Origin: Aliivibrio_A kagoshimensis
GTDB lineage: Bacteria > Pseudomonadota > Gammaproteobacteria > Enterobacterales > Vibrionaceae
Assembly: GCF_050337105.1 (NCBI RefSeq)
Contig: NZ_JAKJSQ010000113.1
Location: 1-7,030 of the forward strand
Direction: 5' to 3'
DNA length: 7,030 nt
Under the pieces are notes generated by a model, which made no database searches, had not been told where the DNA came from, and saw only the letters and a list, made by a program, of their open reading frames with translations. The translations under genes and the position numbers were made by a program. Shown in pieces: positions 1 to 5,348 of the stretch; the first letter of the stretch is position 1; each line of letters starts with the position of its first letter.

Positions 1-103
1 TAATAAAAACCTAGATTTAATCAAGGTATTAACTTAACAATCAGCGTAAACTCCATCGCATAAATTATTTTATAAATACTTATATAAGATCTGCTGTGTG
101 ATT

Positions 104-107
104 GGAG
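104..107 (+). promoter_or_regulatory. Ribosome binding site deciding the HNH gene start
   Basis: GGAG followed by six bases and then ATG at 114. The in-frame TTG at 102 overlaps this site and has no Shine-Dalgarno sequence of its own, so translation from 114 is preferred. The AT-rich stretch 61-90 just upstream contains several TATA-like hexamers and probably holds the promoter, but no convincing -35 partner can be picked out. Confidence 0.6.
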
Positions 108-113
108 CCGTTG

Positions 114-1241
114 ATGTCACTTGATTTTTATGTAGAGAAGTTCCAGTCGTTAAGAACAGATAGCCAGCAAGGGCGTAATCGACCTCATAAAGTCTGTTTG
201 CTACTGACTGTAATGGATCTGATTGAAGCGGGTCATATCTTTGAAAACAAAATCTACTTCAATCAGCACTTAAAAAAGCGCTTTACTGAGATCTTTGAGC
301 CACTTCAAGGTGGTAACGATAAGAACACGCCTGAAAACCCATTCTTTCATCTTAAAAGCGAAGGCTTTTGGCATCTAGTTCCCAATGAAGGTTATCAAGT
401 TGAAGCATTAAAAGGGTATTCGAATAAAGAGGTATCGCACGCCTATCTGGATGCTGAGTTATATGACTTTCTCAAAAGCCCAATTGTCCGTGGTGATTTA
501 AAAGCAGCTTTAACTCAGAACTTAACCAACTTACCAGAGCTATATGTGAAGTGGGCTATCGGCTTAGGTAAGTCTGAAAAGACGGTTAAAAACTACATAA
601 GTGCGCTGCGTGGTTCAATCTCAAACTGGATGATAGAAGCTCATTTAATCGAACAGCCGCTAACCGACATTCGCTCTTTTCATGAATATAAAATCCGCAC
701 CGCACAAGTGGAGACACTTCAAGAGTACAAGGATTACAACAAGCGTGGAAAGGGCATGTACAGCGCCGCGATCAAATCCTATGGCACCTTTCTCGCCGAC
801 GTAGGCCAAGTCGATATCAGAGCCGATGTGCAAACCATCTTGGATGACAGGAAACTGACTAGCACTGAAAAATCCATCATGGTGAACACCCGAATGGGGC
901 AAGGTCGATTCAGGAAAGATCTAGTGAAACAGTGGGGTGGCTGTGCATTGACAGGTTATCAGCAACCTCAAATGCTGGTGGCATCGCACATCAAGCCGTG
1001 GCGAGAATCGAATAATATTGAACGATTGGACAGCTTTAACGGGCTGCTACTGCTTGCCAATATTGATAAAGCGTTCGATTTAGGATTTATCTCGTTTAAA
1101 AACGATGGGAAAATTCTAATATCACAAGCACTAGAGTCACCCGATGTGCTCGGCATACATGAAGAGATGTCGTTCAACATACACCATAAACACACGCCAT
1201 ATTTAGACTTCCACCGCAGTGTACTGTTTGCTGGGGTGTGA
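114..1241 (+). CDS. HNH endonuclease with ScoMcrA-like DNA sulfur-binding N-domain (putative modification-dependent restriction enzyme)
   Basis: Protein of 375 residues. The C-terminal third is a clear HNH_2-type nuclease domain (about 263-340): GRFRKDL, then C277 and TG at 280-281, the ASHIKPW motif with H292, NG at 309-310 and NIDKAFDLG around D318. The N-terminal part (about 5-95) has RPHKVCLLL followed by a helix MDLIEAG and, later, PFFHLKSEGFWHL. In my reading this resembles the DNA sulfur-binding domain of ScoMcrA-type enzymes, which recognise phosphorothioated and sometimes methylated DNA. The middle (about 140-230) is helical, with YNKRGKGMYSAAIKSY, a stretch I associate with other HNH restriction proteins. 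By family it would cut modified or foreign DNA in the cytoplasm; the substrate is inferred, not seen. ATG 114 is chosen over TTG 102 because GGAG at 104-107 sits six bases before it. No methylase or dnd gene is nearby. The HNH call is strong; the N-domain assignment is moderate. Confidence 0.88.
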   Translation: MSLDFYVEKFQSLRTDSQQGRNRPHKVCLLLTVMDLIEAGHIFENKIYFNQHLKKRFTEIFEPLQGGNDKNTPENPFFHLKSEGFWHLVPNEGYQVEALKGYSNKEVSHAYLDAELYDFLKSPIVRGDLKAALTQNLTNLPELYVKWAIGLGKSEKTVKNYISALRGSISNWMIEAHLIEQPLTDIRSFHEYKIRTAQVETLQEYKDYNKRGKGMYSAAIKSYGTFLADVGQVDIRADVQTILDDRKLTSTEKSIMVNTRMGQGRFRKDLVKQWGGCALTGYQQPQMLVASHIKPWRESNNIERLDSFNGLLLLANIDKAFDLGFISFKNDGKILISQALESPDVLGIHEEMSFNIHHKHTPYLDFHRSVLFAGV

Positions 1242-1255
1242 AAATTTCACCTCTA

Positions 1256-1310
1256 GACCTACCATGATCTTTTTGCCTACGGTAACCCCAAAGCCTATTT
1301 AAATTCTTTT
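1256..1310. repeat. Direct repeat, copy 1 (partner at 4312-4365)
   Basis: The first 42 bases match 4312-4353 with three mismatches (t/c, c/t, c/g). Beyond that the two copies drift apart, then share a CTTTT. Read on the plus strand from 1257 the segment encodes TYHDLFAYGNPKAYLNSF and stops at TAG 1323-1325; the equivalent frame of copy 2 gives THHDLFAYGKPKAY. Including the next codon (tat/tac), three of four substitutions fall in third codon positions of this frame, so the repeat may be the tail of an old coding sequence. A stop (TAG 1254-1256) lies immediately upstream, so it is not a gene now. I do not recognise the parent protein. Apart from this repeat, the 203-bp gap 1242-1444 holds nothing I can assign. 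Confidence 0.75.
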
Positions 1311-1444
1311 CATCAAGTTGCATAGACTTACATTTTTCTCAACGCCTATTTGCTTATCTTCAATAAACCACTTACAAAAACTCCCAAGTTGGACTGTATT
1401 GATAAATATGATCCATAAAGGATGGTGATGATGACCCTGGCAAA

Positions 1445-1738
1445 ATGAGTGAATACGACCCTAAAGATCTAGCAATGGTTGGATTTAAAGCGAACCCAGA
1501 GAAAACCAAGTTAAGTGATGATCAGCTTGAACGTGTTAGTTACTTACTGAACATGCACCAAGCACTGCGCATTGTTTTCAGTAACAATGAAAATGTAAGT
1601 GGTTTTATGTCCATGAAAAACAGTAACGACTACTTTGCAGGCCGCACACCGCTTGAAATCATCAACTCAGGCAAGTTCAGTGATTTGTATGAAGTCGCAA
1701 AACGTGTTGATGCGTTACGAGGTGGTCTGTGGGGGTGA
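1445..1738 (+). CDS. Xre/MbcA/ParS-type antitoxin, probably missing its DNA-binding part
   Basis: Protein of 97 residues. From KLSDDQLERVSYLL through FAGRTPLEIINSGKF to the end VDALRGGLWG it reads as the toxin-binding domain of Xre/MbcA/ParS antitoxins (formerly DUF2384), the partners of RES toxins. Family members usually carry a helix-turn-helix of roughly 30-60 residues before this domain. Here only DPKDLAMVGFKA remains, which looks like the start of such a domain joined directly to NPEKTKLSDD, suggesting an internal in-frame deletion (inference from memory of the family). A start at 1428 in another frame gives only six codons and ends in a TGA overlapping ATG 1445, so the true N-terminus may also be disturbed. 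No strong ribosome binding site is seen. The stop overlaps the GTG start of the RES gene, the usual antitoxin-toxin layout. It could still bind a RES toxin but probably cannot repress its own operon. Confidence 0.7.
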   Translation: MSEYDPKDLAMVGFKANPEKTKLSDDQLERVSYLLNMHQALRIVFSNNENVSGFMSMKNSNDYFAGRTPLEIINSGKFSDLYEVAKRVDALRGGLWG

Positions 1739-2125
1739 ATGACAAGCAAGACACTTTGGTCGGACACTGCCTGATAAACACCAAATATCCGCCAATCGCT
1801 CTGTTTGATGATGTAGCAAGCCCTGAAGAGTTTGACATGCTTTATGCCATTCAATCCCTGACCAACCCACGAATACTTGATGAGGTTGGGGACATCTCTC
1901 TACTTGACCACTCAGACATTCCTTTTCATTGCGAGCGTGGTAGAAGTTATGCCGTTGCCCCATTCACACACATCAACCGTCCCCCGTGTATGTTGTCGAT
2001 TCAAATGATGCTGAAATCCTGGATCCTGATGACTACTCGGCTTCGCAGCAATTGGTTCGTCACTTAAAGAGAGAGGGCTATCAAGCGGTTGAATACTCAT
2101 CAGCACATGGCTGATTTGTCGGGGA
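1735..2125 (+). pseudogene. RES-domain toxin, broken by internal deletion and frame changes
   Basis: RES toxins degrade NAD+ and are about 150-230 residues long. From GTG 1735, in GTGA overlap with the antitoxin stop, the frame gives typical RES sequence: YPPIALFDDVASPEEF, LYAIQSLTNPRILDEVG and YAVAPFTHINR. It then leaves the family sequence at about 1980. A different frame, from about 1987, resumes a RES C-terminal half: VYVVDSNDAEILDPDDY, SASQQLVRHLKREG, YQAVEYSS, ending at TGA about 2111-2113; a third frame then reads ADLSGS to a stop. Comparing with the family, roughly 45-55 residues between HIN and VYVVDS are missing, including the segment that carries the catalytic Glu. The position where the family has its Arg (YRLI-like) reads HCLI, consistent with Arg to Cys. 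An open frame runs 1729-2067, but its last ~30 residues are out-of-frame nonsense. Toxin activity is very unlikely. Confidence 0.82.
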
Positions 2126-2162
2126 GTTAAGGTGCGGCTTCAATCTATATCCATCATGCTTC

Positions 2163-3008
2163 TTAAAATCCTTCTGCAAGTAGCTTAAGAAAGATCGAAA
2201 CCTCTGCATTTGTGAACTTAGAGTCACTCTTCATCTCTCTGCTAAGAACGTCCATCACTGCTTCTTTTTTAAATAGTTCATTTTGTAGAAACACTTTAGT
2301 TGGTTCTGAGGCTATAGCTGCGATATCAGCCCCAAGCTTGCAAGCACTGGCTTTTAGTTCATCATATTCTTGCGCATCCATGAAACCATCATCGTAGAGA
2401 GCATCAAAGACAAAAGGGATCTTACTATATGAATTGATAAGATATAGGAGATCTGTCGCATCTTTTTTTCGTTTATCGCTTTCTCTGTCTAGCCAAGCCA
2501 CCAACTTTAAGAGTGCTAGGCCAGCAGGAGCGCAAACAGGCAAAACTAGCTCTGGCTCTTCTTGCACTAGAACTTGCCACGAATTGTCTAACGCTTCTTG
2601 GAACCCTGACACATTCATCACAAAGTCACCTTTCGGAGGCCAAGAGATGTTGTTTTCATCGGCGATCTCTCCAAATGGAACGATGTCTAGCTCCCAAGGC
2701 ATACCGTCACTACATTCTCTATGAAAACGATGGCTTACCTGTTTATCTTGGGTGAAGTCTACGTCAATCAAATTTGTAGCTAGGTTATGAAACTGATCCC
2801 AAGACTCCACGCAGATACCAAAGTCAACATCTCTAGTACCTCGTTCGATTTTCGCGTCAAATCCATGAACGAGTACGAGGTCGCGAGCCATTGCTCCAAC
2901 AATCATATAAGGGATAGCTAGTTTTTGAGCCTCATTGTTCACATCAAAGTAGAGTTCAGTAAGACCTTTAGGGAACTTCTTGTTAATAGTGATGTAAGTA
3001 TTGGTCAT
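2163..3008 (-). CDS. AbiEii-like nucleotidyltransferase (type IV toxin-antitoxin-type toxin)
   Basis: Protein of 281 residues with a minimal-nucleotidyltransferase core: VGAMARD (37-43), then R-G-T-R-D-V-D at 56-62 giving the two metal-binding Asp residues D60 and D62, and a third carboxylate, D108, in WELDIVPFG. A later KLVAWLDRE...KKDATDLLYLI (168-191) is typical of the C-terminal helical part of AbiEii/DUF-type nucleotidyltransferases. By family it transfers nucleotides to an RNA, often tRNA, or a protein target; the target cannot be read from the sequence. All expected acidic residues are present, so it looks active. It lies downstream of and overlaps the AbiEi-like gene, so it is translationally linked. 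Start: ATG 3008 is chosen; TTG 3029 (seven more codons, 47-bp overlap) is possible, and a GAGGT about 16 bases before ATG 3008 fits neither perfectly. It converges on the dead RES gene. Confidence 0.8.
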   Translation of the reverse strand: MTNTYITINKKFPKGLTELYFDVNNEAQKLAIPYMIVGAMARDLVLVHGFDAKIERGTRDVDFGICVESWDQFHNLATNLIDVDFTQDKQVSHRFHRECSDGMPWELDIVPFGEIADENNISWPPKGDFVMNVSGFQEALDNSWQVLVQEEPELVLPVCAPAGLALLKLVAWLDRESDKRKKDATDLLYLINSYSKIPFVFDALYDDGFMDAQEYDELKASACKLGADIAAIASEPTKVFLQNELFKKEAVMDVLSREMKSDSKFTNAEVSIFLKLLAEGF

Positions 3009-4032
3009 ATAGCTTATCTGCAACCTCAAGGTTTCTTACATTATCTGACGCTAATAGTTCAGCATAAACAATTAAAGGGTTAACTAAATTTTCTAGAGGG
3101 CCTTTAAAAAAATCTAATTCTGTAAACGGCTCTACCAACTCTATTTGTACAGAGGAGTGTTCATCTTCACGAATCCGTTTTAAACGCCCGTGCCGTAAAA
3201 ATTGTTGGTGATTTTCTTTGGAGATGTATACACGTGCTTTGTTTGAATTTAAAAAGTGGGTGTATCGATCGGCTGCTGCATCCCCACCAAGCAATGCGTT
3301 GCATTGTTCTAACAATTTGTCACTATACCAATCGATATTGCTTGTCGTGTATTTGATTGTAGGGGGGCTTTTTCTTAACAGATAGCCATACTCTTTTGCC
3401 CACTTCTGCATAAGAGTTTTTCCTTTCAGAAGCGTTTTTTTGTCCTTGTCAATGTAACCCTGATTGTTTAAATCAAGCATGACATCCCCTATTGTACCAA
3501 GGGAGACATTTGAGGTTTTTGCTAATTCTCGATAAGACCACGTGATAGCTTTAGGATTACTTAGTAATACATATGTGACCTGTAAGCCTTTCTTTCCAAA
3601 TGCTTTTCCTAGGGCTTGTTTTTCTTTCGGTATGCTATGAGTTTTCGGTTTGTTACCTTTGACAAAAATAAAGAATTTGTCTTGGTGAAGATACGCATTT
3701 CCACAGTGATCGATAAATTGTATTTGGGCATCCTTTAACCGTTCAGCTAAAGCTGGATTTATATAGCTTGTCAGAAAAACGTACTGGGAAGGCGACTGAT
3801 AGTGATTTCTATAATTTGCTATCTGTACTACTGTTAAAGGTGTTTTTTTATCCACACAATGGATGAATAAAGGCAACTCTGCAAACTGATAGTTAACTAT
3901 TCCAGCAATACCATGCTCTGCGCTATGGAGGATCTCCAAGCTTTGAACTGGAATGTAGTATTCCTCACGCAGTCGTGAGTATGCATCTTCAAGAAGCTCA
4001 TTTTCAGTGAAGTGAGGTGTGTGACTGTTCAT
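2983..4032 (-). CDS. AbiEi-family antitoxin / winged-helix regulator
   Basis: Protein of 349 residues in three parts. The N-domain (about 12-128) ends in FIDHCGNAYLHQDKFFIFVKG, a motif characteristic of the AbiEi_2 type. A winged-helix segment (about 150-197) includes TWSYRELAKTSNVSLGTIGD and LNNQGYI. A C-terminal domain (about 225-349) ends NPLIVYAELLASDNVRNLEVADKLYDQYL, also typical of the family. AbiEi proteins repress their own promoter through the winged helix and counteract the nucleotidyltransferase toxin. Context agrees: a nucleotidyltransferase gene overlaps its 3' end and an array of inverted boxes lies in its leader. GGGAG seven bases before ATG 4032 supports the start. Family assignment is from recognisable motifs; that this pair is a true toxin-antitoxin system rather than a housekeeping pair is inference. 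Confidence 0.82.
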   Translation of the reverse strand: MNSHTPHFTENELLEDAYSRLREEYYIPVQSLEILHSAEHGIAGIVNYQFAELPLFIHCVDKKTPLTVVQIANYRNHYQSPSQYVFLTSYINPALAERLKDAQIQFIDHCGNAYLHQDKFFIFVKGNKPKTHSIPKEKQALGKAFGKKGLQVTYVLLSNPKAITWSYRELAKTSNVSLGTIGDVMLDLNNQGYIDKDKKTLLKGKTLMQKWAKEYGYLLRKSPPTIKYTTSNIDWYSDKLLEQCNALLGGDAAADRYTHFLNSNKARVYISKENHQQFLRHGRLKRIREDEHSSVQIELVEPFTELDFFKGPLENLVNPLIVYAELLASDNVRNLEVADKLYDQYLHHY

Positions 4033-4078
4033 CCTTTTGCTCCCGACTATTACATATAGTTCGTATAAGATATCACGC

Positions 4079-4169
4079 GTTCATTTTTATCGCACGTACA
4101 CTTTAAATGAACACGCAGAAAAAATGAACGCGGTTATTCATTTTTATATAGTGTTCATTTAAAATGTAC
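4079..4169. promoter_or_regulatory. Probable AbiEi operator: array of GTTCATTT/AAATGAAC boxes with a 19-bp inverted repeat
   Basis: Five copies of one 8-base box occur in about 80 bases: GTTCATTT at 4079-4086, AAATGAAC at 4105-4112 and 4122-4129, ATTCATTT at 4136-4143 and GTTCATTT at 4153-4160. The outer pair of arms at 4096-4114 and 4151-4169 is an inverted repeat matching at 18 of 19 positions; inside it AAAAATGAA (4120-4128) pairs with TTCATTTTT (4138-4146). The array lies 47 bases upstream of the AbiEi-like start codon and therefore over or next to its promoter. AbiEi proteins are known to bind inverted repeats at their own promoters, so this is the expected place for autoregulation. A clear -35/-10 pair could not be chosen. 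The array could alternatively act as a cruciform. Confidence 0.6.
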
Positions 4170-4292
4170 AGGGGAATTTATNAACAAACGTTCAATTTTA
4201 ACCGTCTGTGGCAAAGTACGCGACTTGTTAACTTGAGAACAGAAACCAATCAGATAGATGCACTTCAGCAGCTTTCGTCTGAGTTTAGTTAG
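4164..4292 (+). other. Small open frame or gene remnant of unknown identity, containing an ambiguous base
   Basis: ATG 4164 opens a 42-codon frame ending TAG 4290-4292, divergent from the AbiEi-like gene. It is readable only if the N at 4182 is not T, since T would give TAA. The second half, RLWQSTRLVNLRTETNQIDA then LQQLSSEFS, has protein-like composition, but I recognise no family. There is no Shine-Dalgarno sequence, and the first codons lie inside the inverted repeat. It is more likely the 3' remnant of a lost gene, or chance, than a working gene. Confidence 0.2.
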
Positions 4293-4311
4293 GTATATAA
4301 AGGTTTGTTTT

Positions 4312-4365
4312 GACCCACCATGATCTTTTTGCCTATGGTAAGCCCAAAGCCTACTCAGTACTTTT
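4312..4365. repeat. Direct repeat, copy 2 (partner at 1256-1310)
   Basis: Matches copy 1 at 39 of its first 42 bases. It sits 16 bases before the ssrA terminator hairpin, thus in the DNA normally downstream of ssrA. In the plus frame from 4313 it reads THHDLFAYGKPKAY and runs on without a stop into the terminator, with TAA 4298-4300 upstream, so it is at most a gene fragment. Together with copy 1 it brackets the RES and AbiE modules. Confidence 0.75.
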
Positions 4366-4374
4366 AACTAGCAG

Positions 4375-4412
4375 AAAACAAAAAGGCCCAACTTCAATGA
4401 AGTTGGGCCTTT
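4375..4412 (-). terminator. Intrinsic terminator of (missing) ssrA
   Basis: A perfect 14-bp stem, AAAGGCCCAACTTC at 4382-4395 and its complement at 4399-4412, closes a three-base loop. On the minus strand the stem is followed by TTTTGTTTTC (complement of 4375-4384). It lies directly downstream, in minus-strand sense, of the tmRNA 3' end at 4422, the normal position of the ssrA terminator. The long A-rich and T-rich flanks could make it work in both directions. It probably now also insulates the AbiEi-like promoter region from the hip operon side. Confidence 0.88.
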
Positions 4413-4421
4413 CCAAACGTT

Positions 4422-4442
4422 TGGTGGAGCTGGGGGGATTTG
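4422..4442 (-). other. ssrA 3'-end remnant: att core of an integrated island
   Basis: On the minus strand the 21 bases read CAAAT, CCCCC, CAGCTCC, A, CCA: the end of the T-loop, the 3' half of the T-stem, the 3' half of the acceptor stem with the G3-U wobble partner typical of tmRNA, the discriminator A and CCA. Homology stops at 4443, where the T-loop should continue with TT and the T-stem. Only the duplicated 3' end is present, as tyrosine-recombinase integration leaves at the far end of an island. The terminator side (below 4422) is therefore old ssrA-downstream DNA and the side from 4443 upward is island, with full-length ssrA predicted beyond the right edge. A tRNA with the same 3' end is a less likely source. 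Confidence 0.75.
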
Positions 4443-4795
4443 GGCATATGTCTCATCCCATACCAGCAAAGCTCTTGGAGTATTAACTCTAATTTTATGT
4501 TACTTAGCATGTTACATAAAAATCCTGCTTAAAAGGGAACTGAACAGCCGTCCTTTATGTATTCTGGTTCGATTTTAAAGGCTTTATATTTCAAAATATT
4601 CTAAGTGATTCATGTCAGAGGAAGCTTTTATACGTGATTGATAAAAGCAGTGCATGGCATTATCAAAAACTAATCTAATGTAACCAGAACTACTCACATT
4701 ATCTATTTCTAGTTGTTAATGTAACAGAAGTTACTCATAACTTTCTTTCTTGAATAGTGATATCAAAACGTTGAGTTTTACTTCTACTTTAACGT
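4443..4795. other. Intergenic island end with GTAAC/GTTAC repeats; no gene seen
   Basis: There are no convincing codons here. The repeats are ATGTTAC at 4497-4503 and 4509-4515 (the latter part of GTTACAT, 4511-4517), then two 20-base near copies at 4677-4696 and 4718-4737 that both begin AATGTAAC and end TACTCA, spaced 41 bases apart. The second contains a perfect GTAAC-AGAA-GTTAC inverted repeat (4721-4734). Such repeats beside an att core could be arm-type integrase or excisionase sites. Two weak hairpins lie downstream of the HTH gene: 4624-4631 with 4641-4648 (8 bp), and 4766-4772 with 4791-4797 (7 bp, overlapping the stop codon). Neither has a convincing U-tract, so the operon's terminator is uncertain. 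Confidence 0.45.
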
Positions 4796-5290
4796 TTACT
4801 CGTCATGACAGTTAAGTGCGGAATTTAGTAGGTTAGTCGATATTGGTACTAGCCCTACTTTTAGTCCAAATGGCTTGAATACTTTATCGAGAATATCAGT
4901 TTTGAAAGTACCTCGATCATTCTCAATCTCAGATATAGTTTTTCTGGAAACCCCAACCATTTTGGCAAAGGTATCTTGTTTGACACCTAACACGTTTATC
5001 CTAAGCTCCTTGAGAGCTAGTCCTTGTGTTAGTTCATTCATAAGCAACGATTTAATCACTCTATTTATTTTATACTTTCTTTCTGATACAGATATTGGTT
5101 GTGCATTTTTAGGCGTACGCTTCGCCACTTTTTCAACCTGTTCAACCGATGTTTGTACATGAGCTTTTTGTATTGAAATGGATTTACTTAAGCGCTCCTT
5201 GTTTAAACGAAGTCGAGATATGGCGTCATAGACTGATTCTGATGAATTATTTAGGTATTGTTTACTTAAATTATCTGTGTTCGTACTCAT
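4796..5290 (-). CDS. HipB-like/Xre HTH protein, third gene of the hip operon
   Basis: Protein of 164 residues. The C-terminal half (about 92-148) is an Xre-type helix-turn-helix: LKELRINVLGVKQDTFAKMV, then GVSRKTISEIENDRGTFKTD as recognition region, and FGLKVGLVPI as the strand-like end common in HipB relatives. The first ~90 residues are polar and rich in Ser, Lys and Asn with no family I recognise; they include a possible helix at 48-58 and a basic stretch 71-83. The start at ATG 5290 is chosen because GGGGA lies five bases upstream; TTG 5332 has no such site. It begins 58 bases after hipA on the same strand, so it is probably co-transcribed. A DNA-binding role is likely. Whether it regulates hipBA, acts as a second antitoxin or controls island genes cannot be told. 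Confidence 0.75.
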   Translation of the reverse strand: MSTNTDNLSKQYLNNSSESVYDAISRLRLNKERLSKSISIQKAHVQTSVEQVEKVAKRTPKNAQPISVSERKYKINRVIKSLLMNELTQGLALKELRINVLGVKQDTFAKMVGVSRKTISEIENDRGTFKTDILDKVFKPFGLKVGLVPISTNLLNSALNCHDE

Positions 5291-5348
5291 ATCAGTCCCC
5301 ACTTTTAAGTTCGCGGTCTCAAGGTTTAACAAACAAGTAGTTGTGTAC

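Noticed and set aside
102..113. TTG 102 as the HNH gene start
   Set aside because: The Shine-Dalgarno GGAG lies inside this extension and is correctly spaced for ATG 114.
1238..1250. GTGAAAATTTCAC palindrome at the HNH stop as a terminator
   Set aside because: The arms leave a one-base loop, the stem is AT-rich and no T-tract follows.
1729..2067. An intact 112-residue RES toxin gene
   Set aside because: The last ~30 residues are out of the family frame, the true C-terminal half continues in another frame, and the middle of the domain is missing.
4079..4160. CRISPR-like array in the repeated GTTCATTT boxes
   Set aside because: Units are only 8 bases, in both orientations and unevenly spaced; no cas genes are present.
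4181..4190. AACAAACG resembling the edge of a Vibrio superintegron attC (VCR)
   Set aside because: The complementary far end (CGTTTGTT) is not found within about 130 bases, and there is no attC-like fold.
4422..4442. A tRNA or complete tmRNA gene
   Set aside because: Only the final 21 bases match; the sequence from 4443 does not continue the T-arm, and no partner acceptor-stem half is seen in the window.
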